Positions 26,123-38,480 of a DNA stretch of 64,000 nucleotides are shown here, piece by piece. Source of the stretch: Punica granatum (taxonomy: Eukaryota > Streptophyta > Magnoliopsida > Myrtales > Lythraceae); assembly GCF_007655135.1 (NCBI RefSeq), contig NC_045134.1:22096568-22160567 (forward strand), read 5' to 3'. Positions within the stretch are counted from its first letter, which is position 1. Each line of letters begins with the position of its first letter. Both the position numbers and the translations under genes were made by a program. The notes under the pieces were generated by a model. The model was not told the origin of the DNA, did no database searches, and was given only the letters and a program-made list of their open reading frames with translations.

Positions 26123-27046
26123 TAATCCAAGTTGAAGAGAGAATGTATAACGGGACATATATCAGTGACAGAGAAGCAGGGGGAACGTGGACTGAAATCA
26201 CCACAAAAGATAAAACGACATCAGCAAAATGTACATTATACATACCATATATACATATATGTATATAAGGATATGTATATATTATACATTCTCTCATATC
26301 TGTAATTTTTATTTCCTAAAATTTGGACCAGCTGTGTTTTGGTTTCCACCAATTAATTCTCATGGCCATAAGAACACTTTGCAAGTCGGTCACGCTGTGC
26401 ACGTTGTCCAACCATGAAGTATTCCTCTCTTTATCTCTCTTTTTTCTTTTTCTTTTTTTTACTACACGATAACTAAAAGTTCAACTGATTCTATTTAGGG
26501 ATAAAGATTTTTTAATTGTGAATTTTATCCTTTCAGCGAGACTCGAACTTGAAACGACTTTAAGGGAAAATGTGCCAACTCGAACCAACTAGTATCGTTT
26601 CTTTTGCTTATTATTAATTATATGCATAAACATAGTAAAAAAAACTTGCTTTTATTACCTCAAAATTCAATTCTTGATATTACAGCTACGTGCAGTATGT
26701 TATATCGATCATCTCCTCACTATTCCCTACGCATTTAAAACTGCCCGAAACTTTCAGTATGTTACGCATTTAAAACTGCCCAAAACTTTCAAATGATACC
26801 GATAGTTAATTCTATTGAATTAGAATATAAGCCTAGGAATTTCCCTTTTTTCTTGTTTGATTTATTTTATTAGCTAGATAACCAATATTTTCATTCTATT
26901 AACCGAGAATAATTCTATTTTGGCATAGAACTCCACTATCTATTTTGGCATAGAACTCCACTATGAGTTGCTTGGTTTTTATTTTTCCTTTTTTCTATTT
27001 ATATGGATTTAATAGTCAAATTATAAATTATCCAAAATTTTGCTCA

Positions 27047-27049
<3 letters not shown>
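26123..27049. other. AT-rich intergenic DNA, no gene seen
   Basis: No gene or clear element. A short phrase, 'gcgagactcgaacttgaaac' near 26537, and its continuation resemble common plant repeat debris. Two short local duplications occur: 'acgcatttaaaactgcc' near 26729 and 26764, and 'tctattttggcatagaactccactat' near 26913 and 26939. Confidence 0.4.

Positions 27050-27094
<45 letters not shown>
27050..27094. repeat. (TA)n microsatellite
   Basis: An uninterrupted TA dinucleotide tract of about 44 bases. Confidence 0.95.
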
Positions 27095-27099
<5 letters not shown>

Positions 27100-27264
27100 G
27101 TAACTTTGCTTATTCATATATTCGATTACTATTAATACCAAGTCTTTGTCCAAAATGGTCTTCCTTTTGAAACTATTTCCCACAATAATCTTATACAATG
27201 TTTCGTTTATTTTTAAAGTCCTAGAAACTATACTATTTTATTTTTTATCCATGCCGGAAATTTA

Positions 27265-27496
27265 GGCCTTGTTTGACTTGTGAGTATAATTTTAAAATCA
27301 CAATTCTAACTTAACTCTACCAAATACAAAATAAAATAACTCATACAAAGTCAAAGAGTGGGCCCCATTTATATCACTTTTTTCCATAATAAAACAACAT
27401 AATTCATACAAAGTCAAAGGGTGGGCCCCATTTATACCATTTTTTTTCAAAATCAAAATCTGATTTTAAAATCCTACTGTGAAACCAAACGCAGTA
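27265..27496. mobile_element. Tourist-like MITE, family X copy 1 (TTA TSD)
   Basis: A 232-bp element with ends GGCCTTGTTTGACTT and, on the other strand, TACTGCGTTTGGTTTCAC, flanked by TTA on both sides (27262-27264 and 27497-27499). The internal duplicated phrase 'catacaaagtcaaag.gtgggccccatttata' is shared with the copies at 33518 and 47428. A 3-bp TTA/TAA duplication and GTTTGG-type terminal repeats are typical of PIF/Harbinger (Tourist) MITEs. Confidence 0.8.
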
Positions 27497-27499
27497 TTA

Positions 27500-28250
27500 T
27501 AAATTGGAACATTAAAAATTAAAAATAATAGAAAAAAGAGAGAATAAAAACGAAAAAAAAAACACGAAGCGTTGGTGGTCAAATTAGGGTAGGACTCTAG
27601 GGGTTATAAAGAAAACCAATATATCCAATTAAATCATCAAGCCGAATCGAATCTAACTACAAAAAAGTTAAAAAATTATAATACTTACTAAAATCGATTT
27701 ATTCACTGTTTGACACATAATAATTGTATTTGATTGGGCCTAACCCATTTATATTAATCTAAATTTTTTAAAAAAAAAGCCATCAATGTAATAAAAAATT
27801 GATCATGTTTGATTCGAGATTTCCTCATAAAGTGATTATGGTTTGAATTTATAAATTCAAACCGAGTTGGAGCATATTTTAGGCCAAACAAATTGAAGCT
27901 TTGTTTTTTTGGCATGATTCTGAACCAAACCGCAATATGCCCAACCCTAAGCCCACACAACCCCCCTCTCTCTTTGTAATTTTATCCTTTGTTTGTTTTT
28001 TACAATTTTTCATTTAATAGGTTAAAAAGGACTTAAAACAAAATAGAGAAAAAGTTTCGGGAACCTTATAAATAGATGAAAGATAGCATCAGACTATTGT
28101 GAGAAATATTTTGAGAGAAAGACTATTATGGAAAATAATTTTAAAAAATAAGACTGCAGGAAAAGTGGAAAACTCATTAAGACCAGTCAACAATGGAATA
28201 TATTTTATTATTACTAACATTGGCGGGTGCGAATTAAAGTGGGAAGACTT
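27500..28250. other. AT-rich intergenic DNA, no gene seen
   Basis: No supported feature. Poly-A runs and short ORFs only. Confidence 0.5.
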
Positions 28251-28257
28251 TTAAGTC

Positions 28258-28366
28258 CACGTGCAAGTGGACCCACGTGAAGAATACCTCAGCTGGGCCC
28301 CCATTTTGGACCGATGACGTGGCCGAATATGGACGTCACAGGAGGAACGGCAGGCCGGCTCACGTG
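28258..28366. promoter_or_regulatory. Isolated cluster of G-box/ACGT motifs
   Basis: Within 110 bases there are three CACGTG G-boxes (28258-28263, 28274-28279, 28361-28366), one TGACGTGG (28315-28322) and one GACGTC (28332-28337). The segment to about 28420 is GC-rich inside very AT-rich DNA. G-box/ABRE clusters bind bZIP and bHLH factors. No gene start is visible within several kb on either side, so whether this is a promoter, a distal enhancer or a relic is open. Confidence 0.45.
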
Positions 28367-28459
28367 ATGGAGGACGGAGGGTGGAGTACACGCGTCATGA
28401 AGCGCGTGGCTGATGGGATTTCCCGGCAAGAGAATTTTGGTAAGAGTTGGTATTTATGA

Positions 28460-30460
28460 GGAATAGCGGAAGAAACACACTGCAGAGACGCATTTGATTT
28501 GTCTTGGCCTACATGAATGCTTGCGATGGCAAATTGACAATTTCTTTTCCTGCTCACGCAATAGAAATATCATTCATAATAAATATATGGATTTATCGCA
28601 GAATTTGATGAAAATACATTGTGTTCCCATGTTTTCCTTGAAACATAAATGTGGAAAACATAAGAATAATGGTTTTTACTACAAACTAGAGATCTTAAAT
28701 TTCAGATATTAGCCAAATTCGTTTGAGTTACTTCCGAGGCCCATTTGATCAATCTAAGTTTGGTTAAGGCACATTATAAGCTCGAAAATCATCGAATGAT
28801 TATAAAGAAGGAATTATTTTATTTTATTTTATTTTTGCATTTCTTTGTTCAGCTGAACATAGCAGCCCTTTTATTTGGATGTATACAGATTTTTCGTATC
28901 ATTTAATTTTCCATGACAAGGAGAGCTGCTTAAGGCAACTATTGATGCTGTGGTCGTTCACTTCGTACTTTTCTTCTTTAATTTTCCATTTTGTACGAAA
29001 ATAGAGACAGGGATTGCAAATACAAACAAAAGCTTCCATGTCCAAACCCCCAAGCAGCTTTACGCACCACATTGTAAAATTTCTCATTCTTATTGATGGG
29101 ATGGAAGACAAAACGATGCTGTTCTTTCAATTTTCTTGTCAATATTGTCTTTGATGTCATGTCTGACGTATCCATACATATGTATGTGTATAAATATCCA
29201 ACTTTGAATCTTCTTGATAGACAACTCATTTGACCTTTGTATGATTTAAAATAGATTTAGGAACGTGAGGGGAAGCTCCACCTATGAGATCCCAACTCAG
29301 AACTTTTGATTTTAGTTCGAGAACGGGTGTCATTGCCTTCGGAACACTTTAAACCGAATCCAAATCAGTAAGATAAAAGGGATAACGTAGTTAGGCATAC
29401 TACTTCATGAAAGAGGTTTGAGAGATTTATGCATAACTTGTGTTTGGTGATCCCACTTTTCTTCACCAGGTTAGAGACTTGGCTAAAAACAAGATGTGTG
29501 TGTGCTCTAGATAACGTTGTTCCTTCGAAAAAGGAACAGAATATGTGTGGTTTATTGTAGCCACACTTGCTCTTAATTAAAAATAAAAAAATTTCAAATT
29601 CAATTTTCATCCACGGAATATATGTGGTCCTTTATATATTATCTCTCTTAAATTTTAATCTGATCGATGAGCCTTCATTGATTTTAACAAACATATCAAT
29701 GGAAAGAGCTAGAAGACGTCAATTTTTAATGTATGTTATGATTGTATATTATTACCAATCTAAGTTGTGGTCGACCCAGTAGGAAAAGATGGGAGTCTAA
29801 AATTTGAATTGCCTATATATACATGTAATGTGTACCTATGTATATGCATATATGTGCATAGTACAGTTTGGTAAATTTTATACAAAACTCAAAATTCTTG
29901 TACAACAAAAATTTTGCTCAAATAAATTTCCCTCCAAAAAATTCAATCACGACACCCAAAAATTTCCCACCTATAAATTTTTTATCGTTGAAATGAAATA
30001 TGGGGCTAACGTTGCGCTTCACAGACTGAGCAATCAGAAGGTCTGATTTCGGATCAGGAATCAATGAGTCCAGATTCATTCTGGGCCCACAAGAATCTGT
30101 CCTTTTCCTCAATGCATGCATTGGCATGCAAAATTCTAGATGATAATTATTAAAAAAGTAAATATTTTTTTCCTTGACCACGTGGAAAGACTTTCTTTTT
30201 TCCATCTTAATATTCAAAAACTTAATCATTGCTTAATAATTCAATTTAACCTTGATCGGCTTACTAGAAGACAACTTTTCCAATCATGAATTTTATTTAT
30301 GAAATCCTATTTAAAAAGAACGAATATTTAATTATTTAAATTAATTTATATTGATAAAGTATTGTGAATTATAATCTCACATGAAAAAAATAAAAAAATA
30401 ATCATGAATTTATATAAAGTTATACCATGTAAAATTCCATCCTTTTTGTTGTAAATCGAC
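28460..30460. other. AT-rich intergenic DNA, no gene seen
   Basis: No gene or RNA recognised. Short ORFs only, with no conserved motif. Confidence 0.5.
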
Positions 30461-30464
30461 TCAA

Positions 30465-30840
30465 TTGCTTCTAGGTTCAGTGATATTTTATATGACATTA
30501 GAGCATATTACGTTTTCGTGTGTCCATGTAGGTTCACACTACGCCAACCCAATATCGAGAGCAGGCAAAAGAGCGCCTTGTGTTAGTCCCCCTCGCCCGA
30601 GCACAGAAGATAAGTCCAGCTCGAGGTTAGTTGTTGAGGACAGGTGTTTAAGGGCACATGACAACGTGTAGGTCGTTGCACGTAGGGGCGGGTGTTAAAA
30701 ATTATAATCCTACATGGAAGAAATGAACGAATATCTATGAATTTATATGAGACTTGAATATCAATATTTATCGGCTTATACTTTTAAGTGGATATGAATT
30801 TAGATTCATATAAGTTCAATAAAAATTTAATATAAGTGAA
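30465..30840. repeat. LTR/TRIM-like repeat fragment
   Basis: A GC-richer block ('caacgtgtaggtcgttgcacg', near 30662) runs into 'gggcgggtgttaaaaattat' (near 30686) and then into a tail ('gaatttatatgaga.ttg...ggctta.acttttaagtgg.a'). That tail is recognisably related to a segment in intron 3 of USP gene A (about 46595-46735). This suggests a dispersed repeat with copies at both places; the family is not identified. Confidence 0.45.
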
Positions 30841-31740
30841 AAGACATTTATGATGAAAAAAACGAAACAATTTTCTTCTTGGTAGACTGGAGTGCCTCCT
30901 TCATTTGTCAGTAGGTCCATCCTCGCGAGATGAAAATTTCCCTTGACATGTGAACCCCTACCACTGCATCGGGCAGGGGGGCTGTTCACTTTTCCAAACT
31001 TAACTGTTTAGGGACGACTTAATTAAGAATATGCTTAAGGCAAACTACGTCCCCGGAGCCGAGACATCTGGCAAAAATAATGCTTGGCCTCTTATGGGGA
31101 AAGTGACACCACCGGAAGGATGAGCTTCTGGCCTATTGATGTTTCGTTCGTGTAATTATTGTAGGTTTTATCCCTAGAATAATATAAATTTATAGCTTCT
31201 TTATGTGTCCAAGATAATTAACTGCCAGTCTTGGTATTAATTAGATTAGAAACCAAGCAAAGGACTGATTGTTGAGACTGTTAATTATGTGGAGCTTTCC
31301 AACTCTAAGCTGTACTAAATGATCGTGTCGCAAGACTTGGTGTTGTATGGATTAGAATAATATAAGATGAATCGATTGCATATGAATTAACTTTTGTCGA
31401 CAACATTATTAGTAGGACCGATATAGATTCAATATCCAGAATAGAGGGCCTAAGATAGGTCCAAATGCAAGAAGGCAACTCCGCTAGTAAGTGTTGTTTC
31501 ATCGTGATTGGCATATCGAAATTTTTGACAAGGCAAACTCTCTTGCGTATTATGATTTGTGATCCAGGTGCTTCGTCATTCTTCGGGTTGCATGTTCTGG
31601 GCCGTCCTCCTGTAATGAGGTAATAAGTCTCCTTTCTCGAGAAATTATTGGAGTTTTATATCCCATTTATGTTTATTTATTTATTTACTTTTTATATTTA
31701 TATTGATTTATTTATTTTATTATTATTATTATTTTTTGCG
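30841..31740. other. Intergenic DNA, no gene seen
   Basis: Nothing supported. A possible short MITE with GGCTCGGTTTGGATG and GGATGGAAACGGAGGGAAGG termini begins just after this interval (about 31745-31840). Confidence 0.4.
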
Positions 31741-31974
31741 CTTAGGCTCGGTTTGGATGAAGGGAAAAAAGGGGAGGGAGGATATTGAATTTCAAAAATT
31801 CTATATGTAACTTTCCTTCTCCTTCCCTCCGTTTCCATCCTATCGAAACAAATTGAGTCGGAACTCAGGAGAAAAGTCCTGTGTGGAATGTGTGCACAGA
31901 GTGATAGACTGAAAAAGGGTAATGATAAAACGACAAAGAGGGAATTGAATTGGGAAAATCATGAGGCAAAAATA

Positions 31975-32290
31975 AAAAGTGTTTGGTTTTAGAATTAAGT
32001 AGAGTTGAATTTTAATTTTAATTAGGTTGTAATGATTATGTTGTTAAATTATGAAAAAAAGTGTGAAAAAGTAATGAATAGTTGAAAAAAAATAATGATT
32101 GTATTGTTAAATTATGAAAAAAGTAATTGATAGTTAAGAGAATTTAGTATTAAAAATTAAATTGAATGGTTAAAAAATTTTAAAAAAATGAAAAAGTAAT
32201 AATTGTATTTTTAATTTTTATTGTTTAGTGAGGAGAATTAAAGTTAAATTTAAAAATTTTAAAAATATTATTGCAAAATCAAACGGAGCG
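31975..32290. mobile_element. MITE, family Y copy 1 (degenerate ends)
   Basis: An AT-rich element with a GTTTGG-type left end (near 31981) and 'atcaaacggagcg' at the right. Its interior ('aaagtaatgaatagttga', 'gaatttagtattaaaaatta', 'aaattgaatggtt') is shared with the element at 56634-57011. The ends have decayed and no clear TTA duplication remains. Confidence 0.6.
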
Positions 32291-33517
32291 GAAAATTTCA
32301 TGACTAGGTTAATTGCATCTATAAGATTTGCTCATAAAATCATAAAAATTGAAAAAATTGGTATTAAATCATAAACTTCCCTTATAACTGAAAAAAAAAA
32401 GAAGAAAATTGCAGTCATTATATTTTCCTTTTGAAATTTTTTATTAATGTAATTTGTCACGTATGACAAAAAAAAATACTAGTACATAAAAGTTGTAGTA
32501 AACAAAAGGTATCATTTTGATTGCAAAAGGCTTATCAGTTTTTCATATTATGTTTCTTAAATATATAATATGTTTTGATTGAAGGAAGATAGCGACAACA
32601 CTTTCCCAAAAAATATATATAGATATATAATTATATCAGAAATACTATGAACTTTCTTTCTTGTATTAAAGATCTATCACGTTTAAAAAAAAAAACTCAA
32701 ATACCTACTTTAATTTGACATCTATCGTACTTTCTTTTTTACGTCAATTAATTTTTGCTCAATCTGCTTACATGGCACACCAAATCATCAAACCCTTAAA
32801 AAATTAGAATAGTAACAAATTAAAAATTAATAAAAATTAAAATTCAAAAATTAAAAGAAAAGGAAAAACCCATGTCCTCCGAACTTGCACTTGCCACAGT
32901 GAGGATTTGCTGAGGGTGGTGGCCTAGCCAGCTACCACCATTCACCAGAATGACGCCGCTAGTGCCTCCAGAGGCGGCTAGCGACCTCATTTTGAGAGGT
33001 GGTGGTCAACGACAAGGTCCTTACTCTGAAATATCGTGATCCAAAAATATTATATTGGATGTTCTCCTTCTCCTTATTTCTTTGGAGCTGATAAAGCTTT
33101 TAAATCTTTAGTGTATGATATAAAGAAGAAATTGCATGCTTTTACTAACACATTCCATTGTCTTGTTTAAATGGAGCCGTCAATTACATTTAGATCAGTA
33201 AGTTAAGGGTTGCAATCAATCATCGACAGAACCCACAAATTAGCGATCAAAGCCGGGCAATCGAATCCATTCAAAACGAAAGGATTTGGTGGGACTTTGA
33301 TTTATGAATGGATGTAGAAATAAATTATCAAGAGAAGGAAAATATATGCCCTAATAAGGGAGAACAAACAATAACCACACGGCATATGAATGTAATTGGT
33401 CCCGCTCCCTACATACATCCTACCCCTTTTTGTTTCCTTCTATTTTAACTTGTCTCAATAGCATCATTCCCACCATCACCATCAATATATACGAAGTACA
33501 AACATCGAAATAATTTA
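32291..33517. other. AT-rich intergenic DNA, no gene seen
   Basis: No gene. A GC-richer island at about 32870-33010 ('ggtggtggcctagccagctaccacc') is unexplained and may be repeat debris. Confidence 0.45.
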
Positions 33518-33749
33518 TGGCTTGTTTGCTTTCATAGTAGGATTTTAAAATCCTATTTTAACTTAATTCTACCAACAACACAACAAAATAACTTATACAA
33601 AATCAAAGGGTGAGCTCCATTTATACCACTCTTTTTCCACAACAAAATAAAATAATTCATACAAAGTCAAAGGGTAGGTTCTATTTTTACCACTCTTTTT
33701 TAAAATCAAAATTTAATTTTAAAATCTTACTTTGAAACCAAATACAACA
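33518..33749. mobile_element. Tourist-like MITE, family X copy 2 (TTA TSD)
   Basis: A 232-bp element, the same length as the copy at 27265, flanked by TTA at 33515-33517 and 33750-33752. The left end is TGGCTTGTTTGCTTTCATAG and the right end on the opposite strand is TGTTGTATTTGGTTTCAAAG. It shares the twin 'catacaaagtcaaagggt' and 'ccatttataccact' phrases with the other family members. Confidence 0.8.
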
Positions 33750-34329
33750 TTAATATATTAAGAATTTCAAGTCATGTTCATTTAGTTCATGATCGATAAA
33801 GTACCATCACGCAATGGTAATAATTGAAGGCATCTACGATTGTGATGGGAGAAGACATAGTTCCCCCGGAAGTATGAAAATAAAATATATTAATATATGT
33901 CTAGTATTTCACCTAATTTTTAGTCCATAAAATAATTTTGGACTAGAATTTGGAGGATATAAGAGAAGCGAATCCAAACTAGGAAAACATATGAATAATT
34001 TCATAAAAAATTACAGAATAATATATTAATTTTGTGATAGTACTAAAATTATTGGGGGCCGATTATCCTGCCAGCCCCCTTCATTTTATCCTAGGTAATT
34101 CCATCGACTATTAGATGAATTACAAAAGTAATTTACACTCATTTTTCTTACGATAAGTGATCTATTTATCTTATTAGAAAACATCTAATGTATTAATATA
34201 TTAAATTTATAAAAAAAAAGCATTTAATGTTGATATGTAGATAAATTACGACTCATTCGATTAATCAAAGCCCACAAATAATGGCCTCTAGGCCTATCGA
34301 TAAGGCCCAACCGATTTCCACATATATTA

Positions 34330-34555
34330 TCTTCATCCTTTGCCTATATAATGAATTTTTCAGGGTAAACTCAAACATTCACTCTCTCTCGAATACTTTC
34401 TGAAAATACACTCGAACTTGGGCGTCAGAGCGAGATCTCAAGCACAAGCCCGAGAGTCCTTCTTGCAGGTTACAGGGGCGGTCAGACTCGAAAAAGGACC
34501 CGAGGATCTTTCGTGAGGGGAGTGGATTCCGACTCGTAATTTTTTCCTGCATCAA
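34330..34555. mobile_element. LTR-like relic (probable Gypsy-type)
   Basis: The segment 'gcctatataatgaat' looks like a TATA region. It is followed by a Ser/Arg-poor leader with 'cactctctctcgaatac', 'aagcccgagagtccttc', 'aggacccgaggatc' and an end at 'ctcgtaattttttcctgcat'. This has the feel of the transcribed part of a plant LTR. No coding domain, PBS or partner LTR was found, so the classification is tentative. Confidence 0.4.
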
Positions 34556-35085
34556 ATATATTAGGAGTATTTAGTGAACTACAATACATTTCTTTGGTGC
34601 AAATATTCAAATATTTATATTTAAACCTTTAAAAAGAAGGAAAATGAAAAATGGAAGACAAGAGGAAAAGTAATCAAGGAAAAGAGGAGGAAATTTAGGT
34701 CATCCTTTTGTCAATTTCTGGTTGTCTCTGCCTTTACTTGTTCCCAAGATTAGTTGGAATTTTTGGGGAAACAGAAGGAGAAGAAGACGAAAATCGACAT
34801 GTAGGATTGAAAATGGAAGTTACGCATAGTTCCATGCAACACATGCATAGATGCTTGGATCATCCATCACGGACATGGCTAGCTAGGCCCGAACTTGCCT
34901 AATTAATCTGTCTTACTCTGACGTCGTAGAAGTTCGGTTTCAGACTCTATGTTAAATATCTAGTGTCTGCATAGATTTAATCGATTTGATGGGCACATTT
35001 TCACTAGTATTCAGTTAAACCAAATACATGGAAGACTTTGTAATTGACGAATTCGTTAAGTAAATATTGTTATAAGAGAGCTATA
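34556..35085. other. Intergenic DNA, no gene seen
   Basis: Purine-rich stretch at 34635-34690 and short ORFs only; nothing supported. Confidence 0.45.
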
Positions 35086-35089
35086 ATTT

Positions 35090-35750
35090 GTTGGGGCGCC
35101 TCTAACTACACGTCTACAGTTTTTCCTACGTAGTTCGCATTGAAAACCCCTTAAGTAAATGTACTACTGTACTGTACGGGATGGAGTCGGCCCTGGCAGC
35201 CTGCTAGAACAGACCCAATATTATGAGTGACTAGCCCGCTAAGCATGTTAGTAGAGCAAGCGTCTACCTCAGCTGGTTAGGCTCAGCCGCTCGACTTAAC
35301 GAAAGGGCAATATCAGCCCTCCGGGATATTGACTTTCCTAATTTACATGGGAGACGCAACAGATATCTCTAAGATATCCCAAATCCCGAATATCTTAGGA
35401 TTCTATCTCAAACTCCCTCCCATATAAACCTCAGGTATGACATTAAATTTCATGCACTATTACTCTACCTCAGAGAGTCCATGACTTAAGTATCGGGGGA
35501 AATCGAGGAACTCCCTCGATTACCTTTATTTGCAGGTACTGGAGCAGCACCGAGTCCTGGAGTAAGATCGGGTACTGGAGTAAAATCAATACTGGAGCAA
35601 CATGGAGTAAATAAGCGGAGAGTACGAAGATATGCACCCAAAGTACGAATTCATACTCCATCAGTAGGAGAGCTATTTGTTGAATTATGATCAATGATAA
35701 CAAAATACCTAGCTCATTACTGTGGGGGGTCGTGACCGTCACTGGACGTG
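35090..35750. mobile_element. LTR-like relic with short 'actggag' repeats
   Basis: The block 'ccatataaacctcaggtatg', then 'actctacctcagagagtc', then 'tgacttaagtatcgggg' resembles the TATA-to-R/U5 part of plant Gypsy LTRs. It is followed by several imperfect 'actggag(t/c)aa' units (35536-35610). No internal coding region remains. A D-loop-like phrase near 35268 is not a tRNA. Identification rests on resemblance only. Confidence 0.4.
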
Positions 35751-37920
35751 GAAGAATTGAGCACTAAAAATTATCGTGATAGTCAGCATTGGGGTGCTAT
35801 AGAGAACCATCGAAAGCTATCAAAGGTGAATATATCTAACAAATTTCAATAAACAACCAAACTATTTGTATCAAGTAATTGACAGGGAGAGTGATCAGTA
35901 AATTTAGATATAACTGCAACTACTCGTACGATCTTGGCATATTCATAGTACCGATATGAAAAAATTGTAGTTCACTGTAAAACAAAGCCTTTTTATAGCC
36001 AGCAACAATATCAACTTTGTGAAGTAAAATTTCCGTTCAACAACTTTCCGAAGAAAGCTCTCTGAAGCGCAACGCATAATTCGGTATATACTGCCTTAGA
36101 TCAGATTGTGTCATCTTCTAAGTCTTAAGAAGGATAATAGTAACCAAAATCCCTCTGCACACTGGAAGCAAGATGATCCGATCAAAAGCACCAGAAAATT
36201 CAACAAATTGCTAAAGAAGGTAATTGATCAGGTCACAAGTTATACCAAAAGACCATATTGAAAAGCAAGAGGATATATTATTCTCCCTCGGGACAACCAG
36301 AAAGTCCTGTGGACTACAATTAAAGATAACTCGTCATATCAGAAGTATAAACCCGAACTTAAAAATGCTGAAATTAGTGAAATCCTGTCAAAAAATTGGT
36401 TTTATAACATATATATATATATATATTTGTATCGTCCGTCTGCATAAACAAATATAGCAAGTCAAGTAGAGCTGCAAAGCTCATAGAGCTCTCAAATTCC
36501 ATGCAATGGAAAATAAACCAGAAACTCTGATGTACAGTTTCCGGGAAGCAATCGCATTAATTATCATCCAACTTGAAATTCGAAATATCAATTCAGAAAA
36601 TAGCATTGTAGAACTAGGCAGGCAACTTCTTCCTCAAAATATCGCCGATAGAGAGAATAGATGCAAGTATCTGCAGATATCTGTGGTCCTGTAGACGAAC
36701 TCAACACAGAGAATCAGAAAGAGGTTGAGCCCTCGTAATGATGTTCATCTTAATTTCTTCAGGCATCCTCGCTAAAATTCATCCTAGTTTCAGAAAGCAA
36801 CAGAAGAAACTCTATAATTAACATGATCAATATTTTATGATGATTGAATTGATTGGGCGTGATTGAATTATGTTGGAACATCTCGGAAAGTTATAACAAG
36901 TTGGAGAGACACGACACAATCAATCATAATATTGAACGATAAAATTCCGATTATATTAGTCTCAACATATCGTTGAACTCTCTTATGAATCCAATGGCCT
37001 GTGTGCGCTGCTGGGGCCTTGAGACCAAACAAAATCCAATTACAACAATTTTTGGAAACAAGCACGTCTCTCTCTCTTTTTAATCTTTTTCTATTGTATC
37101 TACATGAGTAGCCTTGCCAAGGACGTATGAGTCCATTCATGGCCTCGCGACGTGAACTATTCGACGGAATCTATACCATACCCATGTCCTATCGGCTGGG
37201 CAATGACCATTTCGAAGGTTTCGTCTCTTTCTTTAGTTTTTTAAAATTACTTATTTTGATATATTTATATAAGATATATAATTTTTTGAATAACCTATCT
37301 CACATTTTGAATTTACTAAGTAAATCTCCATTTAATTTATTTTTTTCATCTGATCTTCCATCGATTGACTGGGTTCTACTTTGCATGTTTCTGGCATTTA
37401 TTCTTTTTTTATTTTAATTTAAATTAAGCGCCGAAAGTACTAAAAAATTGATTAATTAACAGAGCTACATAAAAACGTCATGATATATGCATATTCATCA
37501 CGAATAGTGCGAACCAACGGTTGATGTATCGAGGTGAAATCGGTAAATGAAAAAATTGCAATGTATGTTCAATTTTAAAAAATCCTAACTTAATGCTACT
37601 GGTCTGTCTCAAACCGGTGTCCAGAGCTAGCGTGAATCGCAGTAGCAGACCTAGCCCCAGTAAAGAAAAAGAAAAAATAACACCATAAATAATCGGCGCA
37701 TCAACATGCGACCATCTCGACCCTTTCCACCAGCTTTCATATTCCGTTTGCCGCCCGAGCCCTCCGAAAACTCCTTGAACATTAGATAAGTTACTTTACG
37801 AGCCGATTAGTACCAAAACGTACAGAACTTGATTTTCTCCTTTCTTTTTTATGTTTGCTCGCTAACCGTTAAGAAAATCACGGTCGAGGTTCCACCAACT
37901 AAAACGCACGAGAAAAAATC
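35751..37920. other. AT-rich intergenic DNA, no gene seen
   Basis: No gene recognised. A short (TA)n run lies near 36409-36427. The right end approaches the p23 promoter. Confidence 0.5.
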
Positions 37921-37934
37921 CATCCCGAACAAAA

Positions 37935-38045
37935 TCAGAGCCCAGCCCAATTCAAATGGCCAACATTCGTCTCACAATCAGCCCAGCCCATGTTCAAAGG
38001 AAGCTGCGGCCCAATTGTTCTCATGGGCCCGGCCCATGTTTCGGA
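37935..38045. promoter_or_regulatory. Dense site II (TGGGCC/T) promoter cluster, p23 gene
   Basis: At least seven TGGGCY elements, or their complements AGCCCA/GGCCCA, occur in about 110 bases ('agcccagccca', 'agcccagcccatg', 'cggcccaat', 'tgggcccggcccatg'). A telobox follows at 38215-38223 (TTAGGGTTT). Site II plus telobox pairs are known TCP-dependent promoter modules of proliferation and protein-synthesis genes. They lie about 450 bases upstream of the p23 start codon. Confidence 0.65.
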
Positions 38046-38271
38046 GATATTTTACCCTCGGGGCATACATATATATACATATACACGTCTAAGCCTGCCT
38101 GGAGAGATCTCAGCCGTTGGATTGGGTCCGGAAACCCAACCAGCTCAGCTCTCCTTCGTGATCGTCCCCTTCCTTATCTGCAACAGTAAGAAATCGAGAG
38201 TGAGTGAGGGACAATTAGGGTTTAAGCCCATCACAGAGTATGGTAGGTTTGTGAAAATCTCGATCGTTTCA

Positions 38272-38311
38272 CCTCTCTCTCTCTCTCTCTCTCTATCTCT
38301 TTCTCTCTCTA
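38272..38311. repeat. (CT)n microsatellite in p23 leader/promoter
   Basis: A CT tract of about 40 bases with two interruptions. Pyrimidine-rich 5' leaders of this kind are common in plants. Confidence 0.85.
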
Positions 38312-38480
38312 GGCGATTGGAGAACGAGAAGGTACTAGAAGTTACTTTCTACGCATATAAAGGCAAACCCCCCACGACGAGCTGTCGTTATTCTCTCCTT
38401 CTCAGCGACGCTTACCCTTGCTGCTTCTCTACCCATTTACCTTTCCCCTCCTCTCTAGGGTTTTTCAATCTGAACGCAGT

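Noticed and set aside
35262..35330. tRNA-like phrase 'ctcagctggttaggc'
   Set aside because: The D-arm resemblance is not backed by an anticodon arm, a T-arm (no GGTTCRANTCC B box) or an acceptor stem. It lies in an LTR-like relic.
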